Assembly (NCBI GenBank): GCA_964019165.1
Contig: OZ025271.1
Span: 16,648,459 to 16,712,458, forward strand
DNA from: Mastigias papua
Lineage: Eukaryota > Cnidaria > Scyphozoa > Rhizostomeae > Mastigiidae
Length of the DNA stretch: 64,000 nt
Direction: 5' to 3'
Part shown: positions 36,353 to 47,340 of the stretch, piece after piece
Layout: each line of letters starts with the position of its first letter
How positions within the stretch are numbered: position 1 is the stretch's first letter
Made by a program: the position numbers and the translations under genes
Notes under the pieces: model-generated
Databases searched by the model: none
Told to the model about the DNA's origin: nothing
What the model saw: the letters and a program-made list of their open reading frames with translations, nothing else

Positions 36353-38225
36353 ATGAAACCTGTGTGCAATTCAAATTGTGATCTATCCACAAACTCAATA
36401 GAAAGCCATCTAAATAGTAACTCTAGGAGAATTCGCAAGCTAAATCAGATATCTAGCTTGCAGCAAATCATTAAAGAACCAACTAGGGTCACCCTCTCGA
36501 CATCTACAGTTATAGACTACAAAGCAGCATCTTGCATGGGTAACCCCCTTGAAGCATGGGCTCATAAAATTGCGCTCAGTGACCATTATCTATTATATTG
36601 CACGTGTAAACTTAAATACCTCAAATGCTGGTGGACATAAGACGATCAGAACAAAAATTACGAAAAAATTCAATGAAGAAGCATTCTTGGCTGATGTTGC
36701 AAAATTTTCTTGGTAAAAGGGTTGCTAGCGTAACAGATGACATAGATTCAGTAGTCAAAACATGGTCATACTTGTTCTCTTCCATCATAGAAAAGTACTC
36801 TCCTATTAGATATATACGGGGTTCGGATAGGAACTGTCCCTGGGTTAACTCTGAGGTCAAGGCTATGGAGGGATCAAGATACCGGCTGAAAAAGGCAGCC
36901 GTTAGCGCTAAATCGAACACACTAATGCACTCCTATAGAGAAGCTCGGGATAAAGTAAACAGCCTTAACATTTCTCTTAACAGAAATCATACAACGATGA
37001 AAAATCCCAATATTGTGGAAATATCAAGGAAACTTGAAAGATAGGAAATGGTCTTCTCAAATGCCTGTGCAACTCCTCTGTTGACTGGAATGTATGCAAT
37101 GAAGTAACATAGCGACAAATTATTCCACTTTGACAAAATTCAAGATAAGCACATAAATGTATCACGGCTAAGAACAAAACCTCAAAAGGCTTTGGAAGTG
37201 ATGATATATCTAGTTACTTTCTAAATCTATCAGTCAATGCAAATTCCGTACTACTTGGAAAATTGTGCGTGTAACACCAATATGTAAAGAAGGGGATAAA
37301 GTACTAAAGAAAACAATTGGCCTGTTTCAGTCCTACATGTCATTTCCAAGCTTTTTGAGAAAATAATATACAACCAACTGTGCAAATACCTTAGTAACCA
37401 TGGGTTCCTAACAACCAATCATTCGGGGTTTAGGGCCCTCCACTCAACGCTCATTGCATTGTTGAAAAACACTGATGATTCGTATAGGGGGATGGATCTC
37501 TGTAAATAGGTAAAAACTGTATTTGTCGACTTGAAGACGGCATTTGACACTGGCTATCATAATATTCTTTTGCAGAAACTTGACCATTATGGAGTTCAAA
37601 AGCCTGATTTAAAATGGTTCGCACCCTACCTGTCAAATCGTAAACAGTTCATTAAAATTGACGGTATAGACTCTAGCATCCAAAGTATAGATATTGGAGT
37701 TCCGCAGGGTTCGTGCCTTGGCCTGTTGCTATTCGCGATCTACATATTGTGATCTGCCTTATTCAGTCAAAAATGTAAAGGTCGCTATCTATGCTACGAC
37801 ACCGGTCCAACACTTCAATCTGAAAATATGTCTCAGCTGACTGCAGCATTCAATGACGACCTTAGGAATTTACATCATTAACTCAAGGGTAATAAACTGT
37901 CTCAAATAAAGTGGCCAAAACCCAATCATTGCTCATTTCCACTAGACCTAGGCAAGCTGTTATGAAGGACCAGGCAGCGCCACTAGCTCTTGATACCTGC
38001 AATGCACTAGTAGAGGTGGCTGAAAACATGAAATATTCAGAGGTGTAAATTGATAACTCTTTGGACCGGAAGAAGCAAATCTAAACAATTTCACAAAACG
38101 TTTCTCGGTCCTTGGGAGTAATTCAATACAGTATTGCCAACGATTTTCACCATTCGAAACATTGTAGTGTCTCGATAACAGCATTGTGGATCCACATTTC
38201 CGATATCATTGTCCAGTCTGGGGCG
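36353..38225 (+). pseudogene. LINE (CR1/Jockey-type) endonuclease-reverse transcriptase, dead
   Basis: In order: endonuclease end with Pro-Thr-Arg-Val-Thr, Val-Ile-Asp and Ser-Asp-His (36353-36640); linker with Ile-Ile-Glu-Lys-Tyr-Ser-Pro-x-Arg and Pro-Trp-Val (36625-37044); a region with Ser-Lys-Leu-Phe-Glu-Lys-type sequence (about 37345); Phe-Val-Asp-Leu-Lys-x-Ala-Phe-Asp (37526-37552); Gly-Val-Pro-Gln-Gly-Ser-Cys-Leu-Gly (about 37695). The catalytic Ala-Asp-Asp box is lost: Tyr-Ala-Thr-Thr is read near 37790. Downstream, a region ending in the Cys-Pro-Val-Trp-Gly type motif reaches about 38225, where a Harbinger fragment interrupts. Many frameshifts and stops. It cannot encode an active enzyme. 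Confidence 0.85.
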
Positions 38226-38652
38226 TAGCTGTGGCATCACAAGTAGCAGGTAGGATGCCTTCAGTAAGACGCTCATGAAACAATGAGGTTGGAGAACTAT
38301 TGGCGATCCAATAGCTGTTTCCTTTCATTCTATATAGGGATACAAAAGTTCGCTCTAGAAAGTTAAGTCCTCGACATATTGAAGTTTTCTCTCCATTCCT
38401 CGGCTGTGATAATATCATTTACAAAGTTGTCCACCAGGCGCTGGTTCGAACAGGCCTCACCCTAAACATTCTACATCGACAAGGTCTGTATCGCTTTCGA
38501 TATCGAGAAGAATTTGTACTGGTCAGAAAATAAAGTAAACTCCTGCGTCTCCTTATAATTATTCTATGAGGTATGAAGTGAGCAATGTGCTGCCAGCAAG
38601 CAATCAAACTTGACAGCAGTGATAAGACCAGGGTAGCGTAGTCATCTGCCAT
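38200..38652 (-). pseudogene. Harbinger/PIF-type transposase, N-terminal fragment
   Basis: On the minus strand a frame starts Met-Ala-Asp-Asp at 38652 and reaches an Arg-Arg-Arg-Arg region, then Phe-Arg-Val-Arg-Pro-Val. After a stop, the next frame gives Glu-Glu-Trp-Arg-Glu-Asn-Phe-Asn-Met-Ser-Arg, a recognisable block of HARBI1-like proteins. The DDE catalytic part is missing. Upstream (38655-38830) lies a 5' UTR-like stretch. It is inserted in the plus-strand LINE. Confidence 0.68.
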
Positions 38653-38826
38653 GTTGATATTGTTGACTTATAACGCAAGCTCCGGAGTCTGTAACGCAAG
38701 AGTTTTCAAAAAAGATGTGTTTTACTCGTCCACACGAAATCGCGAAAACGGAGTTTTCGAAACAATCCACTTTGAAGAGCGTTCTCAAAAAGATTTGTTT
38801 TTGTTGCGCAAAAACGCTGAACGCTG

Positions 38827-39004
38827 TTAAGTAATTCATAATTTTGTAGAAGAGAACAAGACGTCTACTCCACCTAAGATTCAGGGATTCCCAACCCAAC
38901 TCATCATACAACTTGTCACGGGAGGTACCCTTCCAGGCATCATCTACTGTATAATGGCTGTTTAGTATAATGCTTTGACTAGTATGATCAAAGGTACCCC
39001 ACAT
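38827..39004 (-). pseudogene. LINE C-terminal fragment on the minus strand
   Basis: The frame contains Trp-Lys-Gly-Thr-Ser-Arg-Asp-Lys-Leu-Tyr and Glu-Leu-Gly-Trp-Glu-Ser-Leu, then Arg-Arg-Leu-Val-Leu-Phe-Tyr-Lys-Ile, a well-known LINE C-terminal block. Direction is opposite to the surrounding LINE, so it belongs to a separate insertion. Confidence 0.75.
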
Positions 39005-39082
39005 GTGGGAAACGCGAGATTATCGTATGGTGTTGAAGTAGACGCAACTTTGACAGCTAGACCATTGAACTATGTGTAATAT

Positions 39083-39475
39083 ATGATATCCTGTGGCAGA
39101 AAGCAAGAAAATAACATAAATCGTACACATGACAAGGCATTGCGCATCGCATCGCATCCAAAAACAGACTTTAAAATACTCTTCTCTCTTCTAAGAGGAG
39201 TCAACTCTTGGTCTATACAGAAAAGAAACTTACAATTGATATTGATAGAGATCTACAAAACATAACAATTCAAACCAAGCTCTATAAAGGGAACTTTTTA
39301 CAAAAGAACATAAACTACCATCTTAGGAACAAAATACAAATGAATCCCTAAAAATGTGAATTTCTGATCATAGAATTCATAGCTTGTCCTCTCTAGACTG
39401 TAAGCTTTGGAATAGCCCACCTGATGAGCTTAACAATGTCAAAACTCTTCTAGCGTTTAAAATGTAACTTAAACA
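39083..39475 (+). pseudogene. LINE C-terminus, continuation after the nested insertions
   Basis: An open piece (39083-39265) with Asn-Arg-Thr-His-Asp-Lys-Ala-Leu-Arg-Ile is followed, in shifted frames, by Ser-Leu-Ser-Ser-Leu-type sequence and Leu-Trp-Asn-Ser-Pro-Pro-Asp-Glu-Leu, the usual last block of this LINE type. It is probably the end of the element that starts at 36353. Confidence 0.7.
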
Positions 39476-40611
39476 ATGAAAAAGTGGCATACATTTTTCA
39501 CTATGTAGCTACTATATCCTTTAACATGCCTATATTAGCAATCAAAAATATAAACAGCGCCTGTCTCTCATTCATATGTATATTAGTTATATTAAATATT
39601 ACATAACAAATAGTAGGCTATAACTAGCTTGTTTACTAGGTATGAACTTTTCTACGCCTACTGTGAATAATCTAATGATAACAATATCAACATTGTATCG
39701 TGTCATACCTCTTGAGCAGGGACGCCACCAGCTTGTAGGGGGTCAGCGGCAAATGGATGAAACGGACAGTCTGATGACATTACCAGGAAATTTAATAGTT
39801 CCCTAAGAATTGCTTGATTGTTTACGGAGCCCTCCCAGATTTGGGAGCGGGAAAGCGGCTCCCTTGCACCCTCAAATATCAGCGGTCCTGCTCTTGAACA
39901 AAAATTCAGGCAATATGTGCATAGTGAAAGTTAGAATACATTTGTCTGTGTTACAACGCATCAGAAATATAGTCTGAAGTATGTATAGCCATTGCTTTCT
40001 ATCTGAGAACGTCTCTTTTTGGCAAATTCAGTAGTGAACTTTAAAGATTAAAACAGTATTTTGATTTGAACAAAATTAGCTAGCCTGATACGGGAGGGGA
40101 AGTTGTTGACCCATGACTTTGCCAATGATGCTGTTGGAAAGTAATACATTTAGGTAATTCTATTTTCTTTATCTCTATCTATAACTCCAACTCACAATGT
40201 TTGCATGTACAAGTAAACAGCATGGCTTTCAACATGATGAGGTACTGATAGGTTTTCTCTTAAACTTTTACCTGCTACTACAACAATACTCATCGATTAT
40301 ATTTCTTTCAAGGTTGGCGAAAGGAAAGCATCGCAACGAGTTGCAGCCAGGTTTTATTAAACATAGAAACTGCAAAGACAGACTTTCTTATGATCAAAAG
40401 TAACTGTGCACTTTGTATCTTTATAGTTTAGCAAAATCCCGATTAAAGGGCTTAAGTTACAAATAGATAAGAGTTTGATTAAATGCTAGGATATCGCTAA
40501 CACAAAAATAGCAGTGAAATTCTTGGCTACTATACTTATCCAATCTCTAACTGCAGTGCAGCGTTGAATGTGGCATCAGTCTATACAATTTTGTTACAAT
40601 ATATTCTTCTA
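39476..40611. other. Unassigned sequence
   Basis: No supported gene or repeat. The 68-codon frame at 40197-40403 is unremarkable. Confidence 0.4.
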
Positions 40612-40674
40612 TTGTAGACGTTCTGATTAATATCTTCAAGGGTACTGATAAAGGCCTTAGTCCAAACGTCTACC
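40612..40674. ncRNA. Two hammerhead-like motifs head to head
   Basis: Plus strand: ggta, CTGATAA (40645-40651), a GG/CC helix II, AAAC, GTC (40668-40670) and tacc. Helix I (GGTA/TACC) is perfect, but CTGATGA has become CTGATAA, which should inactivate it. Minus strand, overlapping at the shared gggtac: a more degenerate copy with gaagatattaatc and aacgtcta (40645-40612). It looks like two Penelope ends fused. Confidence 0.5.
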
Positions 40675-41690
40675 ATTGAAGAAAGCATATATTTTTTAAT
40701 TTCTTTTTTGAAAATTTCTTTGCCATTGCGAACTTGAATGTATTAGATGCCTAAGTGAACATGTTACATTATTCAGTCAGTGCTTTGTGCAGCAGCCAAA
40801 GAATAAAGCTGCCTCTCATTTAAACAAAGAATTGTAATCTGTCATTTATTATTTCATGATATCTTTTGCTTTATCTATAACTGAACAATTATCAGATTAA
40901 GTAATAACATTTGTTATGTTTGGAGCACGTTAGTTACCTGTGGTATTATCGTGTATGCATAATGTTTGAGCTGAGGACACAATAATAGTAAGCTTCTTAG
41001 GTCTCCGTTTAATTACTTACCTAAAAAGATCCCCATTTCCCAACCTTTCCCAATAATTCCCCTAGTCTAATTGTACACTAGATAAAGGGGAATATCTAAG
41101 TAATAACAATAAGGACAGGAACACTTTGACTAGGTAGATGGCATTGGTCAGGGCTCCGATAGAAATAGTTTATATTATGATAATGGTAACATGCCATTCC
41201 CCTAGTACAATTAAATATCCCCAAACTAGGGGACGTCCTGGTAGAGTGGAAATAGGAGGGGGTTAGATGATGTATTACAGCTTTATTAGTGTTACGATTG
41301 CTATCTTGTTTCTTAAATAATTTTCTTTATTTACATGGTTATTCATCTATCTTGTTACTATACGACAGTTCTTCATCACTGCAAAATGGTAATGGGGCGA
41401 AGTAGTGTGCCATGAAGTCCCAAGGTTGTGACAATAAAAGAAGTGTTTCTCATTTTCCCTCTTCCACTATCTTGCCTATACAACTATCACAACATCGCAC
41501 AAACCACTCTTCTAAAACGACACTCCTTCCATTCTACTCCCACCTCCTGTCATTCTTCCTTTTTCTCCTTCGCAACACTCTCACAGTAAATTGCTTTACC
41601 ACAGGCCTAGTCTGGGCGTTAGACCTTAGTGCAGACATGAACATGATGTAACCGAAAACAGATCATGTAATTACCAAATTTAGACTTAAG
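40675..41690. other. Unassigned sequence
   Basis: No feature supported. It would be the 3' flank of the minus-strand Gypsy-like element; no LTR was identified. Confidence 0.35.
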
Positions 41691-41694
41691 AAAT

Positions 41695-43340
41695 TTAGAC
41701 TTTTGGCTCTGGTTTGAAGCCCTCAGATGTGAAAACATGACCAACATAAGTCACTTGTCGAACACGTAATTTCACTTTTCGTGGATTAAATTTCAGCCAC
41801 ACTTCTCTGCACTTGTCGAGTACTGCAATCATTTTCTCATTGATATCACTGCCATATTTTCTATGAAGGAGAAAATCGTCCACAATAATTTCAACTGGTA
41901 TATTAGCAAATAACCTGCCCATTTCATGTTGGTAAAACTCTAGAGCTGATGAGATACCAAATGGGAGTCTAGTGAATCTATATCGACCCCAAGGAGTACT
42001 GAATGTCAACAGCTTTGAGATCTCTTCATCCACAGGCAATTGACAGTAGCCACTACTAGCATCCAGTGTAGTAAATGTTGTATCCTCAGCTAAGCGGTCA
42101 GCTACCTGTTCAACAGTAACCATCGGGTAATGTGGTCTTTTGAGGGCTCTGTTCCAATCCCTTGAATCAATACAGATCCGTATACTGTCCTTAGTGGGAA
42201 GGCTATCCCGATTGGTCTCTTTACATTTGTCAAAAGCCATGAAGGAAACCCAAGCGGTGTGTTCATCCTCTTTCATAAGTGTCCCATCACTTTCCATTTC
42301 AAGCAGATTCTGTTTTGTCCGTTCTAGAAGTGCAAAAGATAGTTTTCTCGGAGGGTGGATAACTGCGAGGACAGACTCATCTATTTGCAAATGAACTTTT
42401 ACAGGCAAAGTCCCTGGCTTTAAGCTGAAACAATCACGGTACTTTGAAAGTATAACATCATTATCAAAAATTCAATTATGGTTGTCCTGTCCTGTATCTT
42501 CTGCTTTTCTTTAGCGTTGGCTTGAGGTACTTCAAGTATGTCAAGATTCATAAACTTTAGGACTTCCAAATGAAGGCATGCGTTACAATAAAGAAGTGGA
42601 ATGAAATCCCCACGGACTACGAGAAACAGCAAATCCATTTTGCATTGCCTATACTGTACGGGTAGCTTTACACGACCAACTGGATGAAGTGGTTTACTGG
42701 AAAGCCACCCTTTAGGGGTTGGTAAATCATCTGAAGTGGTTTTTGTGTGATACTCTTGTAAACGTCATAGGGGATGACTGTGGCTTCCGCTCCGGTGTCT
42801 GCTTTAAACTTAACCTCTTTTTGATCTTACTTTCAGAGATATCAAGTTTTTTTTAACATCAGCGTGTTTATTGATAATGCATGCCAACTCAATAGAACCA
42901 AAATAAAGATGTGAGATAGCCTTCTCTTCACGGTCCAGATCACTGCTGGTCAGTTCCTGCTCAACTGCATGGATGTTAGATTTCCTGTTCCATTTGTTTG
43001 GGCACATTTTCCCAAAATGCTCTCCTTCGCTACAGGATAGACATTTCTTCTTAAGGGAAGGACATACACTTGGCTTTGTGAGCACATGCTGATAACCACA
43101 AAATTTGCATCATGGCAGAATTCCTCTATAGCTTCACTTGCAGCGCAACTTAATAGAAGATTTACCTTTACGTTATCCGGCTTTTCATCTTTCTCTGATG
43201 CTACGAGGTAAATCTCAAACCTCATATGAAATTTCCGCTAGTTATCAGCAGTATGGGCATCAAAAATCAGCGGCCCCAGTTTGCTAAATGACTCCTTTTC
43301 CCCACTTTTTTCTGGTGCTAGTCTCCAGCAACCTTTCCTT
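41695..43340 (-). pseudogene. Ty3/Gypsy-like LTR retroelement, gag to reverse transcriptase, decayed
   Basis: Read on the minus strand: a gag piece (43225-42950) with a Phe-Glu-Ile-Tyr-Leu-Val-Ala block; a zinc knuckle Cys-x2-Cys-x4-His-x4-Cys (about 43050); an aspartic-protease start with Asp-Thr-Gly-Ala-Glu-Ala (about 42790); a linker (42638-42420); and an open reverse transcriptase of 237 codons (42408-41695) with Arg-Ile-Cys-Ile-Asp, Thr-Thr-Leu-Asp-Ala-Ser-Ser-Gly-Tyr, Arg-Leu-Pro-Phe-Gly and Val-Asp-Asp in place of the usual Tyr-x-Asp-Asp. RNase H and integrase are missing and the parts lie in different frames, so the element is dead. I found no paired LTRs. Confidence 0.85.
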
Positions 43341-43488
43341 TCAAGTTCAATGATTCAACAATCGTAGCTATGTATCCACAACACACCTGACACCATGTTA
43401 CAATATCTATTCACTATGTGTTAAGAACTACACAACAAAAACTTGGAACAACTATGAATGAAAAACTTCATGAACTACCAACAGAGAG

Positions 43489-43565
43489 GAATAATCTTCT
43501 GATTGGCTGAAATCGTTCGAATTTTCGCCATGTTGATTTTATGCAAATTAGCTTTACACCCTTAG
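43489..43565. repeat. Inverted repeat, left member (78 bp)
   Basis: Reverse complement of 45732-45809 with only a few mismatches. The pair encloses 2.2 kb containing a cysteine-rich pseudogene and a hAT MITE. Confidence 0.88.
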
Positions 43566-44187
43566 ACTTCAATGGAGAAACTGCGACCGTAGGGTGCAGG
43601 GCTAATTTCCTTCGGGGCATTCACGCGGAACATCGCTCAGCGATATTCAAACTTCGAACTCGATCTGCACACGTTGGGGGAAAAATTTTTTTCTTCTGGT
43701 TTATCAATAAGTTACTCTGGTCTTAAGAAAACCATGTTTCAAATCAAGTATCATTTTCGGCCTAAGCATGTGCACTAGCTGTCGCTCTTTGGAATCACTG
43801 ATGGTAATTTTTATTCAAGAAAAGACAGGCACAAGTGCTTCAGCTCTTCCATTCAAGCTTCATGGGCATGGGACAAGCAAGCAAGCAGCTTTGCAGCTGA
43901 TGTGGTCCAGGACTGCACACGACAACAACTAGTGGACGTTTTATTTTAGCAGATCATCCTCTCATTGCAGCTTCTGCTGGCTGCTGGTGAAAAGGATGTC
44001 TCTAGTGATCTTTTCAAAGATTAACATGTACGATTGGGCATTTAGAAAGACAGTTAGAAATAGATTTAAATTTGTTAGGCCCCAAGTTTTTTCAGATTGT
44101 TTCCGCCGGCCGGAACAAGTTTTTTTCATTCCAGCCTTTTCTGTGCGAACAGTGAAGCTGAAAGGGTAGTGACACGGTAGTGAGCTA

Positions 44188-44769
44188 GATTCAGTTAATG
44201 CGTGCAGAAGATACCTGTTCGCACAGAAAAGCCGTGTCAGTAAAAACCTACCACCAACAGCTGATGCACAGTTACAGCACTTGAAAAGGTCCATTTGCCA
44301 AGGAGGGTTAGTGTGCAATTTTACTCAGTACACATCAATTAGATTTCATCATCCGTGTCTACCATAACTTTTTTGTCATATTGCTATTTCATTTTTTCCT
44401 TTTAATTTATTTCCCTCCTCTTTATCGGTAGGATGTAGGATGGGTTGCCTACCTTTCTTAGAGCCATCTGTTCCGCACAAACTTCCTTTGCTATCGTTGC
44501 TTAATTGATACTTTATATTCTGTTTAGTTTGATGTGGTATGGTTCAATGTGTAAACTTAGGACTTCGAACCAAACGATTAGGACTGAATTGCGGTGGAAA
44601 AACTATCGGTCCCAACTGGATGACAATTCCAGAAACTGCCAAGCCATGTCAAGAGCTGACAAAATTATGCTGCAAAGGTGACTGTACCAGACAGTGCAAA
44701 TGCAAACGAAACTATCTGAGATGTACAGAGCTATGCAAGTGTTGTGGCAGTTGCAATAACCTACGATGA
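44188..44769 (+). pseudogene. Cysteine-rich (CXC-type) protein family fragment, interrupted
   Basis: The first piece (44188-44332) reads Cys-Arg-Arg-Tyr-Leu-Phe-Ala-Gln-Lys-Ser-Arg, then Pro-Pro-Thr-x-Asp-Ala-x-Leu-x-His-x-Lys-Arg. The second (44539-44769) has Trp-Met-Thr-Ile-Pro-Glu-Thr-Ala-Lys-Pro-Cys-Gln-Glu-Leu, then a cluster with Cys-x-Cys-Lys-x-Asn-Tyr-x-x-Cys-Thr-Glu-Leu-Cys-x-Cys-Cys. From memory these two blocks are consecutive parts of an abundant, unnamed family in marine invertebrate genomes, so this is one gene broken by about 200 bases of unrelated sequence. Function unknown. Confidence 0.6.
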
Positions 44770-44825
44770 CTATTTTTATCAACTTTTTGCTTCGCTAATT
44801 AATATATGTATATATTATCTTATAT

Positions 44826-45141
44826 CAGGGGTGTTTAACTCATTTGTGTCCGGGGACCACAAAAGTCATGCTATGACGTCAGGCGGGCCGGATAGGCTGA
44901 CGGGTTCCAAGAAGGTGCCACGGCTAGGTAATAGGAACTTTAAACTACGTATAACTCTTCGGATGCTTCCTATCTGGCACGCTAGACAATGGTGAAAACT
45001 GGGGAACCAGCTTTTCAATGCCACCAAGTGCAAGGCAAAAATTCTAGCTAGGTTTCAGTTTATTCAAAATTCTTCCAGGGGCCACATTGAAGGCATAGGA
45101 GGGCCGGATCCGGCCCTTGTACCGTATGTATGACACCCCTG
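44826..45141. mobile_element. hAT MITE (316 bp) with target duplication
   Basis: It begins CAGGGGTGT and ends ACACCCCTG. The flanks tcttatat (44818-44825) and tcttatac (45142-45149) agree at 7 of 8 bases, as expected for a hAT element. The interior contains gggccggatccggccc close to the right end. No transposase. Confidence 0.9.
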
Positions 45142-45731
45142 TCTTATACCTTATATCAGTGGCTCGCTCCTAAAACTTATCAAAGACCTTTTCGATATTT
45201 TCAATCGTGCATACTAGTGCACCATTAAAAAAACTAGTTTTTAACAGTTTCAGGGGAGTTAGCTGTAGCATCGAAAATCGGTATATATGGTAGTATGAAA
45301 TATTTCTGCATGATAAGGACTTGAAATACTCTATTTCTATTTGCAAGTATGCATTGTAATTCTTAAAACTCCTTCCAGCGAAGAAATTGCAGGAGTTGCA
45401 GGATACTTGTGCAAATATTTCCTAATGCGCACCCCCCTGATTATGAAATATTAAATCCCCCGTATCTTCTGAATGGTGCACTTTGAAGACATGGTTCCTT
45501 AGCAAACTTTAATTAGCATTAAAAGAGCTTCAGTTTGATATACTTTGATTAAGTTTTTGGTAAAAAAAGTTTCTGGCCTACCCTAAGATGACGTCATCGA
45601 TGTGGGGCATGGGGGCAGTTTTGAGATGGGTTCTCATCGGATTTTTAACATTTGGGTCAAGGTCTACCACTGTGCCAAGTTTCATGCTGGTCTCACAATG
45701 TGCACAATTGTCTCGGATTTGCCCCTCACTA

Positions 45732-45809
45732 CTAAGGGTGTAAAGCTAATTTGCATAAAATGAACATGGCGAAAATTCGAACGATTTCAACCAATCAGAA
45801 GATTATTCC
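45732..45809. repeat. Inverted repeat, right member (78 bp)
   Basis: Partner of 43489-43565. The shared core includes tgtaaagctaatttgcataa and tggcgaaaattcgaacgat. Confidence 0.88.
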
Positions 45810-47340
45810 GCTCTAAGACAGAGAGTGCTGTTTCAGTGCCTTATAGCCAGAATTTATGAGACCTCATGATAGTAAAAAAGTTTTTGCTGAAGTGGTTCAC
45901 TCCGGTCAGAATGATATTAATGTAGATTACGGGAAAGTTTCAGGTGAACGTTACGTTGTAATGCCGATGGACACGCCATTCTAGCAAGCTTCCATTTTCT
46001 TGGTCTCTACTAGAACATAGGCCTTACACTTGGTTCTAATAACTATGCCTATTATCAAACTTTACATATATACCAAATCTTTAGATAATTCTTATCCGTA
46101 TTCTACTGTACCTCCAACCTATTTCAATCGACATTTAGAATCTTCAAAATTAACTCACCAATAACTGCTTCATCAACTAATCCTTATCGCTCTAAACCGT
46201 AAAAACCAAGTTACCAAACATTCACTTCAAATGCTAGGCCTTGAAATGCTAGAACATCACGCTTTTACATTCAAAAATGCTTCATTCTTCTACCATTTGC
46301 TATGCCAATGGTAAACAATTATTGCCAATACTTTTGATAGCACTGCTTCAAAATCTTGCGAATTTTTGTCAGGGAAAAACGTCAATAGTGTTTCAGAGTT
46401 TGTTCTGCATCGAATCTTTTGCCGCCTAAATTATGATGGAAGAAGCCCATACAGCACAAAACATTTGTAGACTAGGCCCTTGGGTCCTGTTAGCTGCTAT
46501 TTTCAGCAGGGTAGTGGAATACTTATGTGGTGCAAGTGTAGTATCTGTGCCAGGAAAACTGTTAAAATTCCGCAAATTGAAGCCTACGACTCCATACACA
46601 AGTTTGATCATATAGCGATTTCAGAAACAATGTTAAACTCAAAAGTAGGGATGATATAATTTCACGTAAACAGTTTAGGAATGAAATATATCGCACTGAC
46701 CATCCAAGTGATACTTAAGGCCGTCCACCGAAGGCCGTAAATTGGCTATCCGGGTTCTTGATTAATCTTTGAATAGCAATAAACTAACCGAATAGTTAGA
46801 CTTATAAACTTGTTTTGCTTTCGAATGGCTCAGCTGTTTGATTAGTTGGACTATTCGAATAATTTGACAGGTTGGACATATCGACTATTTGTACAATGTG
46901 ACTAGTAGATTGGTTGAAATGCACAGTGATCAGCAACAGCTCGTTGGTTGTACTATGGGCCAAGTTCTTTTTCGAAGTATAGCCTACATGGTTTGAAGGA
47001 GTGCTTGGGTGTCTTAGTTATACTTGGGTTATTGCTGTAGTGAATCCAAATATAACTCCTAGCTATGCCTATAATAGAGGGGTAATCAAATTAATCAATT
47101 TCATCAATGACTGCAATCAAATTTTGGTAGTGCTTCAAATAGACTTATGAGAAATTTGGTACTACCGAACAAATTGCAGTGTCATGAAGAAATCAAGTTC
47201 TGTCTGGGAAATTTTTTGGGAGAGTTGATGATAAGCTAGTTAAATATAGGCTCTGTGTTGATACACTCAGCTACCATGGTAGGACTAGCTCAATGCGCTC
47301 ACACTTTCAAAGTAAGTATTTTTTGTATTACGCGCAGAAC
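45810..47340. other. Unassigned sequence
   Basis: Two antiparallel 60-codon frames at 46426-46615 shadow each other. No other feature is supported. Confidence 0.4.

Noticed and set aside
43962..44318. 118-codon minus-strand ORF
   Set aside because: It runs antisense over the cysteine-rich family fragment on the plus strand and has no motif of its own.
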